Below, piece after piece: positions 8,101 through 12,700 of a stretch of 12,700 nucleotides of DNA; positions within the stretch are counted from its first letter, which is position 1; every line of letters begins with the position of its first letter. The notes under the pieces are model-generated. The model was not told the DNA's origin. It saw nothing but the letters and a program-made list of their open reading frames with translations, and made no database searches. The DNA is from Gp13-AA77 sp036521995 (lineage in GTDB: Bacteria > Acidobacteriota > Terriglobia > UBA7540). A program made the translations under genes and the position numbers. The stretch is taken from assembly GCA_036521995.1 (NCBI GenBank), contig DATDGR010000306.1, positions 1 through 12,700 on the forward strand, written 5' to 3'.

Positions 8101-8750
8101 CCCGATGCGCCCTCGGCGCCCTGTGCTCCGCGAGCGGCGATTCGCTGGCGCATATCGGGCGGAAGCTGGCTCAGGTCCCCACGGCCATTTTGGCCGCGCT
8201 GGAAGCCGCTGGCGCCGGACGGCGCGGTGCCTTGAGCTGTCTCCGCCGGGGAAGCGAGCCTCAGCGCGACATTCACTTTCAAGGGTGGGCTGGCGGTGAC
8301 CGGAATGGGCTCCCGAACATCCGTGTTGAAGCCGACCAGCGAAACCTCCAGCCGGTAGGTTCCGGCCGGAACTCCAGCGAGCGTGTAGTTGCCCGACTCG
8401 TCGCTCCAGGTCATTTTCCGGGCCCCTGTCTGCGCGTCAACCAGGACCACCGTGGCTCCGGGGACAGAAATGCCTCCAGGGCCGCGCAGGTGACCGGAAA
8501 CCGAGCCGCCCGTCTCTGACTCAGCAGGCGAAGCTGGAGAGCCGGAGGCCGGCACCGGCGGCAAGGAAGTTTGCTGGGCTGGGGGGGGGTGGGCTGGACC
8601 CTCCGGTGGTGCGGTTGGGAGCTGCTGTCCCGAGGCTCCAACCGCCAGCAACAAGGCGAAAGACGCGGCGAGGACTACCGCTGGTGAGCAGATTCGAGGT
8701 TCGCCGACAGGCGCTCCGACGGCGGCTTGTACGTGAGCGCGAACACGCAT
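5187..8750 (-). CDS. Oar-like TonB-dependent receptor with carboxypeptidase-regulatory domain
   Basis: A 1187-residue outer-membrane protein. A signal peptide (hydrophobic about 23-37, cleavage likely after VGASG) leads into a Pro-rich stretch. Next is a carboxypeptidase-regulatory/Ig-like domain at about 82-166 (SGHLRGPGGISVPGATVVLV, GNYTLAGVPAGTYRLEV). A long low-complexity linker rich in Gly follows to about 335. The plug region begins near RPRVNRLRGNISESY / ASIGGPLVIP, and a beta-barrel ends in the aromatic C-terminus SFRLRF typical for barrel assembly. Relatives are abundant in Acidobacteriota and are thought to import large polymers or act in surface adhesion; no substrate can be read here. 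ATG 8750 was preferred to the in-frame TTG at 8762 because it gives a compact, positively charged n-region. The Shine-Dalgarno is weak (GGA, 7 nt away). The VWFA-related gene follows in the same transcript. Confidence 0.88.
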   Translation of the reverse strand: MRVRAHVQAAVGAPVGEPRICSPAVVLAASFALLLAVGASGQQLPTAPPEGPAHPPPAQQTSLPPVPASGSPASPAESETGGSVSGHLRGPGGISVPGATVVLVDAQTGARKMTWSDESGNYTLAGVPAGTYRLEVSLVGFNTDVREPIPVTASPPLKVNVALRLASPAETAQGTAPSGASGFQRGQNGRGDLSQLPPDMRQRIAARGAQGAEGASGAEAGFGGGGDTLGGEQATVRFSENGADNSAGGAGEEPPDAGGAQASSANSFLLTGSTVQASTPGGSGGGFGGRGDFGQGAPGAAGFGGGGGGGGGGFGGGGGGRGGGGGFGGGGGQDAVGFFTGLGGRRPRVNRLRGNISESYTNAVFDARPYPLNVASSPRIPAYTEQVGASIGGPLVIPHVISSKDNTNFFVNYNLQHSESPFNSYATVPTPLERLGDFSETAVASGPLAGATPVIYEPQSGALGPRTPFPNNTIPSGMLNSASVGLLPYIPLPNLPGTVQNFRLLESLPSTNQRLMARIGHQLGKKDSLSGMYYLNSTNTDGVSGYPALDSSTSVRGQNFTLTESHTFTPQTVNTFLLNFNRQRTLLSNPFANTDNVAGALGITGISEDPLNWGVPGISFTNFGGLNLPIPSLTRNQTTRVVDSMLVNRGKHNLRFGGELRHVQLNTDTDPNARGAFTFTGFTTSNFTTAGVPVAGTGFDFADFLLGLPYSTSVRYGTSANYLRAWYGAGFVQDDWRATSKFTFLFGVRYEYFEPFTEKYGHLADLELGPGFSSASVVTGLNPGGLPPSLLRGEDTHFAPRVGLAYRPWTQHQFVIRAGYGMFYDESIYQRLVPNLVSQPPFAQSSTLVTSPAQVLTLQNGFPAVSSNVLTNSYAVDPGYLTPYAQTWNFTLQDEFARNLILDVSYLGTVGRHLDLLLGPNPSGSNNTPDALEYTYETSGASSNYNALQVSLRRQFHRGSSFWARYTYSKALDDAGSVGGSSSVVAQNYLDLAAEYGLSTFDRRHQFLLNYNYELPFGDRKRFLNHGGALEHVFGNWQFSGVATLETGTPNTARVLGNVGSTAGTGAYYSLRGDVTGLPVSLPSSERNTLEYFNTSAFTLPPTGELGNAGRDTIPGPPTYNFNMSLDRLMTFSRERGINGDFRIAANNIFNTPNFTGLGTVVNSTSFGRVTIVSAMRAVTLSFRLRF
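7755..7910 (-). repeat. Gly-rich low-complexity linker coding repeat (GGC-type tract)
   Basis: About 52 codons of the TonB-dependent receptor are dominated by glycine with scattered F, R and A (FGGGGGGRGGGGGFGGGGG). The + strand reads as CCGCCACC-type triplet repeats. The tract joins the N-terminal regulatory domain region to the plug. Such slippage-prone DNA can change length between strains and can confound assembly. Confidence 0.85.
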
Positions 8751-8940
8751 GAGAAAATCCAATCCATTTCGGAAGTGTTCCCGCAGCCGCCCCCGCCTGC
8801 CGCGAACCCTGGATTCAAACCTCCGATAACGTATTCTTCCCGAGCCAGCAAGAGTTCCAAAAAACTGAGACGGTCGCGCGCTGATCCAGCTTTGCTAAGC
8901 GGTCCCCAGTCCTGACAAGGATGTTCCTTTGCGATTCTAT

Positions 8941-8960
8941 CCTCATCGACTTTGACGAGG
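8941..8960 (+). promoter_or_regulatory. Leader hairpin upstream of the DUF5666-like gene
   Basis: CCTCATC, a 6-nt loop GACTTT, then GACGAGG form a 7-bp stem with one mismatch. It sits about 67 nt upstream of the 9028 start, in the 277-nt divergent region between the receptor gene (- strand) and this gene (+ strand). No convincing sigma70 pair was found in this divergent region. Confidence 0.4.
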
Positions 8961-8977
8961 TTGGATCGCAGGGGGTT

Positions 8978-8991
8978 TCAGGTTAACCTGA
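8978..8991 (+). promoter_or_regulatory. Perfect 14-bp palindrome TCAGGTTAACCTGA, possible operator
   Basis: The 14-bp sequence TCAGGTTAACCTGA is its own reverse complement and lies 36 nt before the ATG of the DUF5666-like gene, in the divergent intergenic region. Ten of its bases (TCAGGTTAAC) occur again at 10039-10048 inside decayed coding sequence. A dimeric repressor site is the natural reading, but no regulator gene is in view. Confidence 0.45.
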
Positions 8992-9027
8992 GAGAAAGAG
9001 GGGCGTGTCGTGGGGATGGAGGACGTT

Positions 9028-9840
9028 ATGAAGGTCTTGATCAGGTTCGTCTGTCTCATACTGGCTTTGGCATCCGTGGGAGTGCCGCTGGTTTCCCAGG
9101 AACCGCCGCCGGCTCAGAATGCCCAGCAAGCCCCGCCGTCCCGACGGTTCGGTCGTGGTGCCGGGCTTACGTTCGGAACGGTCCGTTCGGTGGGCGTGAA
9201 TCAACTCACGGTTCTGAAGCAGGACGGCTCTACAGTCACGGTTCAGGTGAACAGCCAGACCATGTTTCGTGACCACGGCAAGCCGATCGAGCTCGAGGAT
9301 CTCAAGCCCGGCGATCGCGTCGTCGTCAACGTCCAGGCTCCGGCGAACAGCCTCAGCGGATCAAGCGGATCGAGCGGAGCGGCTGAAAAGGCTGGCTCGG
9401 GTAACCCGGACGCTGCCGCAGCCGCCAATTCGAACCCAGGCCCGAGCGGCTCGGGCGGCCCATCCACCGTGACGGCAGCCGTGGTGCAGCGCGTCCCAGC
9501 CTCGGCGGCGGCCACGTTCGTAGGTGACCGCGCCTTTGGACGGATTACGGCCATCAGCGGGAATCAGTTGACGGTGCAGGGCCGGCAAGGTGAAAAAGTG
9601 ATCGTGGTGTCGAAGGACACTGAGTTCAGCAAAGACGGTCAGCCGGCCACCTTGCAGGATTTCAAGGTCGGAGATCCGATTTTGGCGTCCGGCAAGGAGA
9701 CGAACGGCCAGTTCATGGCCAATTTCGTGGTCTCCCGCGAGATGCGCCCAGGCGGGGGTGCCGGCTTCGGCGGGCAACGACCGGATAGCCCGGTCCAAGG
9801 CGGGCAAAAACAAGGAGGCGCCCCGCCGCCGAATCCATGA
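9028..9840 (+). CDS. Secreted protein with two DUF5666-like domains
   Basis: A 270-residue exported protein of unknown function. The ATG at 9028 has a perfect GGAGG 5 nt upstream and starts a clean signal peptide (MKVLIRFVCLILALASVGVP, cleavage near VSQ). In-frame upstream starts at 9010 (GTG) and 9016 (ATG) lack this spacing. Two copies of a small beta-domain are visible. Copy 1 is about 49-103 (FGTVRSVGVNQLTV, DLKPGDRVVVNV) and copy 2 about 170-237 (FGRITAISGNQLTV, DFKVGDPILASG). Both share the G-I/V-x-x-I/V-x-x-NQLTV and D-x-K-x-GD pattern of DUF5666. A Ser/Gly/Ala-rich stretch (about 104-146) interrupts copy 1 before its last strand (TAAVVQRV). The C-terminus is Gly/Pro/Gln-rich. It is probably periplasmic or surface-associated and is divergent from the TonB-dependent receptor. 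Confidence 0.8.
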   Translation: MKVLIRFVCLILALASVGVPLVSQEPPPAQNAQQAPPSRRFGRGAGLTFGTVRSVGVNQLTVLKQDGSTVTVQVNSQTMFRDHGKPIELEDLKPGDRVVVNVQAPANSLSGSSGSSGAAEKAGSGNPDAAAAANSNPGPSGSGGPSTVTAAVVQRVPASAAATFVGDRAFGRITAISGNQLTVQGRQGEKVIVVSKDTEFSKDGQPATLQDFKVGDPILASGKETNGQFMANFVVSREMRPGGGAGFGGQRPDSPVQGGQKQGGAPPPNP

Positions 9841-9947
9841 GTAAGATCCTCCCATGCTGTTAGCGCTTACGGGTCGGATGTAAGTGCCTTTTTCAAATCT
9901 GCCGGCACTTCGTGTACGACACCGCTAGAAATCGTTCTTTGCGACAT
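9840..9947 (-). pseudogene. N-terminal remnant of a YdeI/OmpD-associated family gene
   Basis: On the - strand, ATG at 9947 follows a strong AAAGGAG 9-10 nt upstream and opens MSQRTISSGVVHEVPADLKK, then ALTSDP. Codon 27 (9867-9869) is TAA, and the same frame then continues ALTAWEDLT. Family members read roughly VPADLRKALxxDPxALxAWEDLTPLARNEF. The frame therefore matches on both sides of the stop, and a single G-to-T change (GAA to TAA) explains it. Similarity ends after DLT at base 9840, exactly the last base of the neighbouring gene's stop codon; the rest (PLARNEFICW...) is missing. This is a truncated, nonsense-mutated gene. Related proteins are small and have been linked to cationic peptide resistance or bacteriocin protection. 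Confidence 0.62.
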
Positions 9948-10110
9948 AGATGAGCTCTCCTTTCGTCGGCTCCAGCGGCGCGAGGATCTCTTGCTGAGCA
10001 AGGATATTGGTCGTTCGGCCATGCGAGGTCCTGACCCTCAGGTTAACTCGACGCTTGATTATCCATTGCGGTCGTATGACGGCGGACTCGGAAACTGACC
10101 CACCTGGGGG
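9925..10110 (-). pseudogene. C-terminal remnant of an unidentified gene upstream of the YdeI-like remnant
   Basis: An open - strand frame follows a TGA at 10111-10113 and ends with TAG at 9925-9927. It encodes about 62 residues including VIRPQWIIKRRVNLRVRTSH, GRTTNILAQQEILAPLEPTK and GELIYVAKNDF. The composition looks like genuine protein (charged and aromatic residues balanced, natural-looking C-terminus). Its stop overlaps the YdeI-like start by 23 nt, as in a tight operon. There is no credible start codon or ribosome site at the left end, and upstream sequence turns into GC hairpins, so the N-terminus seems lost. I do not recognise the family. Confidence 0.4.
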
Positions 10111-10128
10111 TCAGCGGGCAAGCCCCGC
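10095..10128 (+). other. Two abutting GC-rich hairpins, possible IS end or terminator relic
   Basis: CTGACCC, loop ACCTGG, GGGTCAG (10095-10114) forms a perfect 7-bp stem. Directly after it, sharing G10114, GCGGG, loop CAAGC, CCCGC (10114-10128) forms a second stem. They lie where the unidentified gene remnant stops making sense, and the TTGACA box follows 3 nt later. There is no U-tract, so an intrinsic terminator is unlikely. GAAACTGACCCACC resembles IS21-type termini from memory only. Confidence 0.35.
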
Positions 10129-10131
10129 AGC

Positions 10132-10161
10132 TTGACATCCAGAGGCTATTTTACGTATGTT
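10132..10161 (+). promoter_or_regulatory. Sigma70-like promoter (TTGACA, 18 nt, TATGTT) without an obvious gene
   Basis: A perfect TTGACA at 10132-10137 is followed after 18 nt by TATGTT at 10156-10161. The expected transcription start would be near 10168-10170. The next clear + strand gene begins at 10641, about 470 nt further on. Confidence 0.45.
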
Positions 10162-10172
10162 AGATAGCTTGT

Positions 10173-10187
10173 TGGTACATGGTACCA
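10173..10187 (+). promoter_or_regulatory. Interrupted palindrome TGGTACATGGTACCA just after the orphan promoter
   Basis: TGGTAC, ATG, GTACCA is a 6+3+6 interrupted palindrome. It also contains the perfect 10-bp palindrome ATGGTACCAT (10179-10188). It falls at about +4 to +18 of the promoter above, a classic repressor position. TGGTNNNACCA-like symmetry resembles GntR-family operators, but that is only a resemblance. Confidence 0.35.
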
Positions 10188-10280
10188 TAGGTTGGGGTTC
10201 ACTCATCCGCCATCGAGGCGCCAGGGGTGCCAGAGGGCTTCGCTGGGTTCAGGAAGGCATGACGTTCAAAGCCGGAATGT

Positions 10281-10326
10281 ATCAGATTAGAAAGGAACTT
10301 GGCCATTTACCCTTCCGGTCAATGAG
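10281..10326 (+). repeat. Imperfect direct repeat, copy 1 (~46 bp)
   Basis: This copy runs from ATCAGATTAGA to CCGGTCAATGAG. Copy 2 at 10505-10549 runs from ATCAATTAGAT to the identical 12-mer CCGGTCAATGAG. With a few 1-nt gaps most of the positions agree. The copies start about 224 bp apart. Confidence 0.5.
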
Positions 10327-10504
10327 GCCCAGAATCAGCCGCCCCTCCGCTGGGGTCAGCTTGAGAGGATACCATCGGCGGCGACGGCGGCCGGCAAGCC
10401 CAAAGGGGGAGCTACACGGGGCTCGAGGCAGGAAGGGAGCTTGGGCCGGAGAGAGGGGGGCGGGCAAGTGACAAATGACGAACAGACCTGGGGGGTGCCC
10501 TGGA

Positions 10505-10549
10505 ATCAATTAGATAAGGAAACGGCTTTTGGACTTGCCGGTCAATGAG
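10505..10549 (+). repeat. Imperfect direct repeat, copy 2 (~45 bp)
   Basis: Second copy of the repeat at 10281-10326, sharing an exact 12-mer CCGGTCAATGAG at its right end (10538-10549). It ends about 90 nt before the GH13 start, so it may belong to that gene's upstream region. Confidence 0.5.
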
Positions 10550-10640
10550 AAAGTGGCGTCGCCCTAGGCGGCTGAAACTCGCGGCGCTCTTGTGACACTA
10601 TTGAGGCTGGCGTGTCGGAGGCGAAGGGGGAGGCGCGGCA

Positions 10641-12533
10641 GTGATCAATCTGAGTGAAGTCGGGGCTTTCGGCGCCGTCGATGCTGCGGGCAACCTCAGC
10701 GTCCGATTTGGTGTGTACCTTCCTGGCCTCCGAGGCAACGACGGATTCGAGGTGATCGTGCGGATCATCCATCGCGATGACCGCTTCGACCCCGCGATCC
10801 AGCCGCAGGATTCTCCTCTCACCTGGTCCAGCGGTAGCGCGCTCGACCTGTGGGCCGGAACCATTCCGATCCCGGCGTTGCCGAACACGCATTTCGGCCA
10901 GCAGGGCACTTACCTGTATCGCTATCAACTTTGGCGAACGCCGCCGGGCGGAAGCCGCCAGCTCGTGACGCGCTGGTTCACCGATCCGTTTGCGCGCGCC
11001 ACCGATGTGGGAGAATTGTCCGCCGTCACCCTCACCAGCGCTCCCGTTCCATTCAACTGGACGGACTCGGCCTACAAGACTCCAGAGCTCGACGATCTGG
11101 TGGTCTACGAGCTGCAAGTGGAGGAGTTCAACGGCACCTTCGACGGTGTGGCCGATCGTCTGACTTATCTCCAGAGTCTGGGCGTGAACTGCCTGGAGCT
11201 CATGCCGGTGACGAGCGTGAAGCTCGATTTCGATTGGGGCTATGGCCCTCTGCATTACTTTGCTCCGAACGCCAGATTCGGCGGACCCTGCGGACTGAAG
11301 AAGCTCGTCGATACCTGCCACACCGCCGGGATGGCCGTCATTCTGGACGTGGTCTATCAGCACGTCGATCCGTCGTTTGCTTACAAGCTGGTTTATGATG
11401 ACGTGAACGGCACGGCCGGAGCGCCGCTGGTGACGAGCCCGATGATCGGGGCCGACGGCCCCTTCGGACCCGAAGCCGATTTCTCGCAGGCCTTCACCGA
11501 GGAGTATTTCCTCACCTCGAACCAGATGTGGCTGGACGAATATCACGTGGACGGCTTCCGCTACGACGAAGTCACGGATCTCTACATCGGCCCCACCGAT
11601 GATGCCTACGCTAAACTCGCCTACGACACTTACCAATACTCGCTCAACACCGCCCGGTTCCAGGAAGGGGCGGGCAGCTACAGCCGCATCATCCAGTGCG
11701 CGGAGGCGCTCTCCAAGGCGAAGGAGGTGCTGCAAAACACCTACACGAGCTGCGCCTGGCAGGACGATCTGTTGAACAAGGCCGAGGACATGATGACCTG
11801 GAACTATGTCGACGCCTATTTTGCCGATCTGCTCGATCCGTCCTTCAACGGCTACCCTGCCACCAAAACGGTCGACAACGCCGCGGGCCAACCGGTCGAT
11901 ATGCCGGTGGCGCCCTTCCAGTATCTCGAGACGCATGACCACAGCCAGTTGATCGTATTCGGTGGCACGCAGGGCGACGGGCTGATCCCGCCCGGCGACC
12001 GCAGCCGCTTCTACAAGCTGCAGCCGTTTGCCATCGCCCTTTACACGCTTCAGGGGGTTCCCATGCTCTGGCAAGGGCAGGAGTTTGCCGACAACTACAA
12101 CCTTCCAAGCAACGGAGAGGCCCGGGTTGGGTTGCGCCGGGACACGCACTGGGAATATTTCTACGACGATTATGGCGTCCCGCTCGTGCGTCTCTACCGC
12201 CGGCTCGGTCTGCTGCGCCGTACGTATCGTGCCTTGCGCAGTCGCGAGACCTACTACTATTACCAGCAGTCCCTGCAAGGCAGCTCGATCATTGCCTACC
12301 ACCGGCACGCCCCGGCCACCGCCACCGATCCCGAAGAGTACGTCATGGTCCTGCTGAACTTCTCCGATTCGCCCGGCACCATCAGCGTCCCATTTCCCAA
12401 GGCAGGTACGTGGCGGGAGATGATCGACGCGGACCTGCGCACGCTGACCCTCACGGTTGCGAATGATGGAGACCTTCAACTTCTCGCCGCCGTTCCCTCC
12501 AACTACGGCTGGGCTTTTGCCTGGTCGGGGTGA
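10641..12533 (+). CDS. GH13 alpha-amylase superfamily glycosidase/transglycosylase
   Basis: A 630-residue cytoplasmic enzyme with no signal peptide, acting on alpha-glucans. The GTG at 10641 is preceded by GGGGGAGG at good spacing. An N-terminal CBM48/early-set-like beta domain (about 15-120) precedes the catalytic barrel. The conserved GH13 regions are present: I, DVVYQH (D236-H241, with Q in place of the usual N); II, GFRYDEVT with nucleophile D309; III, QCAEAL with acid/base E355; IV, ETHDH with H432 and D433. A short C-terminal beta domain ends in GWAFAWSG. YELQVEEFNGTFDGV and the WGYGPLHYFAPNARFGGP stretch resemble branching enzymes and trehalohydrolase-like groups (GH13_9 to 11). I cannot separate branching, debranching or trehalohydrolase activity by eye. 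No glycogen or trehalose genes are adjacent. Confidence 0.88.
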   Translation: MINLSEVGAFGAVDAAGNLSVRFGVYLPGLRGNDGFEVIVRIIHRDDRFDPAIQPQDSPLTWSSGSALDLWAGTIPIPALPNTHFGQQGTYLYRYQLWRTPPGGSRQLVTRWFTDPFARATDVGELSAVTLTSAPVPFNWTDSAYKTPELDDLVVYELQVEEFNGTFDGVADRLTYLQSLGVNCLELMPVTSVKLDFDWGYGPLHYFAPNARFGGPCGLKKLVDTCHTAGMAVILDVVYQHVDPSFAYKLVYDDVNGTAGAPLVTSPMIGADGPFGPEADFSQAFTEEYFLTSNQMWLDEYHVDGFRYDEVTDLYIGPTDDAYAKLAYDTYQYSLNTARFQEGAGSYSRIIQCAEALSKAKEVLQNTYTSCAWQDDLLNKAEDMMTWNYVDAYFADLLDPSFNGYPATKTVDNAAGQPVDMPVAPFQYLETHDHSQLIVFGGTQGDGLIPPGDRSRFYKLQPFAIALYTLQGVPMLWQGQEFADNYNLPSNGEARVGLRRDTHWEYFYDDYGVPLVRLYRRLGLLRRTYRALRSRETYYYYQQSLQGSSIIAYHRHAPATATDPEEYVMVLLNFSDSPGTISVPFPKAGTWREMIDADLRTLTLTVANDGDLQLLAAVPSNYGWAFAWSG

Positions 12534-12582
12534 CGGCCGGACCCGGTTCATGCATCCCCTTAGGGACTGTTAAGAAATAATG

Positions 12583-12611
12583 TTTACAAAATGAACCCTG
12601 CTGGCTATTCT
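12583..12611 (+). promoter_or_regulatory. Sigma70-like promoter (TTTACA, 17 nt, TATTCT)
   Basis: TTTACA at 12583-12588 and TATTCT at 12606-12611 are separated by exactly 17 nt. Transcription would start near 12618, at or next to the in-frame GTG at 12619, so the following ORF could be leaderless or nearly so. Confidence 0.5.
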
Positions 12612-12636
12612 GTTGCCAGTGCGAGATTATACGGCC

Positions 12637-12700
12637 ATGGCGACGAAGGCGAGTCTTCCGGCGAGAGAGCGCTACTGGCTCCGGGTGCTGGGCACGTTGA
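12637..12700 (+). CDS. 3'-partial ORF of unknown function, possibly transposase N-terminus
   Basis: From ATG 12637 the frame reads MATKASLPARERYWLRVLGT and runs off the window. An in-frame GTG at 12619 would add six residues (VRDYTA). There is no Shine-Dalgarno; the promoter just upstream places the transcript start beside the GTG. The A/T-rich stretch beginning GGGACTGTTAAGAAATAATG at 12563 contrasts with the GC-rich surroundings and looks like an insertion-sequence terminus, which makes a transposase plausible. Only about 21 codons are visible, so no family can be assigned. Confidence 0.4.
   Translation, partial: MATKASLPARERYWLRVLGTL

Larger units (their letters stand above)
10188..10640. 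other. Non-coding or decayed stretch before the GH13 gene
   Basis: I see no credible gene here. Frames on both strands (for example 10157-10471 + and 10282-10509 -) are Arg/Pro-rich with no family match and poor starts. The stretch contains the imperfect direct repeat listed separately, a short TGACNAA-like heptamer run at 10467-10487 (AGTGACA, AATGACG, AACAGAC), and purine-rich runs near 10430-10465. Confidence 0.5.

Noticed and set aside
8675..8860. 61-codon - strand ORF overlapping the receptor start
   Set aside because: It begins without a ribosome site, has no family features, and overlaps the receptor signal-peptide region in another frame.
10095..10114. Hairpin as an intrinsic terminator
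   Set aside because: No U-tract follows on either strand; a promoter-like TTGACA follows instead.
10157..10471. 104-codon + strand ORF downstream of the orphan promoter
   Set aside because: There is no Shine-Dalgarno, its ATG overlaps the -10 box, and the product is Arg/Gly-rich with no recognisable domain.
10542..12551. A 669-codon open frame on the - strand opposite the GH13 gene
   Set aside because: It is rich in Val, Arg, Gly and His with no family motif, no signal and no good start. The + strand frame carries all four GH13 regions, so this is a GC-rich antisense shadow.

Overview
The window looks like a GC-rich chromosomal segment from an acidobacterium. Two families point that way: a VWFA-related secreted protein of the kind described as acidobacterial (TIGR03436), and a very large Oar-like TonB-dependent receptor with an N-terminal carboxypeptidase-regulatory domain. 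Non-coding heptanucleotide repeats add a second, weaker hint. This is inferred from protein families; the window has no rRNA or other taxonomic marker.

Left block (1-2798, + strand) is part of a leucine/isovalerate (liu) catabolic cluster. It holds the 3' end of an acyl-CoA carboxylase carboxyltransferase subunit (probably methylcrotonyl-CoA carboxylase beta), an HMG-CoA lyase and a methylglutaconyl-CoA hydratase-like crotonase. Together these would carry methylcrotonyl-CoA through methylglutaconyl-CoA and HMG-CoA to acetyl-CoA and acetoacetate. The biotin carboxylase subunit and the isovaleryl-CoA dehydrogenase would have to lie to the left. A small degenerate element is wedged between the first two genes: a truncated four-helix-bundle (23S rRNA intervening-sequence protein family) ORF with oppositely oriented heptamer arrays at each end. 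It runs right up to the lyase start codon.

Middle block (2814-8750, - strand) is a two-gene surface unit: the TonB-dependent receptor, then, about 12 nt after its stop, the VWFA-related protein. The hydrophobic core of the VWFA protein's export signal is encoded by a phased heptamer array. Divergent from the receptor is a secreted protein with two DUF5666-like domains (9028-9840, + strand). Its leader carries a hairpin and a perfect 14-bp palindrome.

The 800-bp gap 9841-10640 is a graveyard. On the - strand it keeps the N-terminus of a YdeI/OmpD-associated family gene, killed by an in-frame TAA and cut off exactly at the neighbouring stop codon. Overlapping it is the C-terminal remnant of an unidentified upstream gene. 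Further right are GC hairpins, an orphan sigma70-like promoter with a palindrome just downstream, and an imperfect ~46-bp direct repeat.

Right block: a stand-alone cytoplasmic GH13 alpha-amylase-superfamily enzyme (10641-12533), followed by a good promoter and the first codons of a new ORF running off the window, possibly a transposase. I found no tRNA, rRNA, CRISPR array or defence system. The most unusual material is the set of heptamer-repeat structures and the decayed genes.
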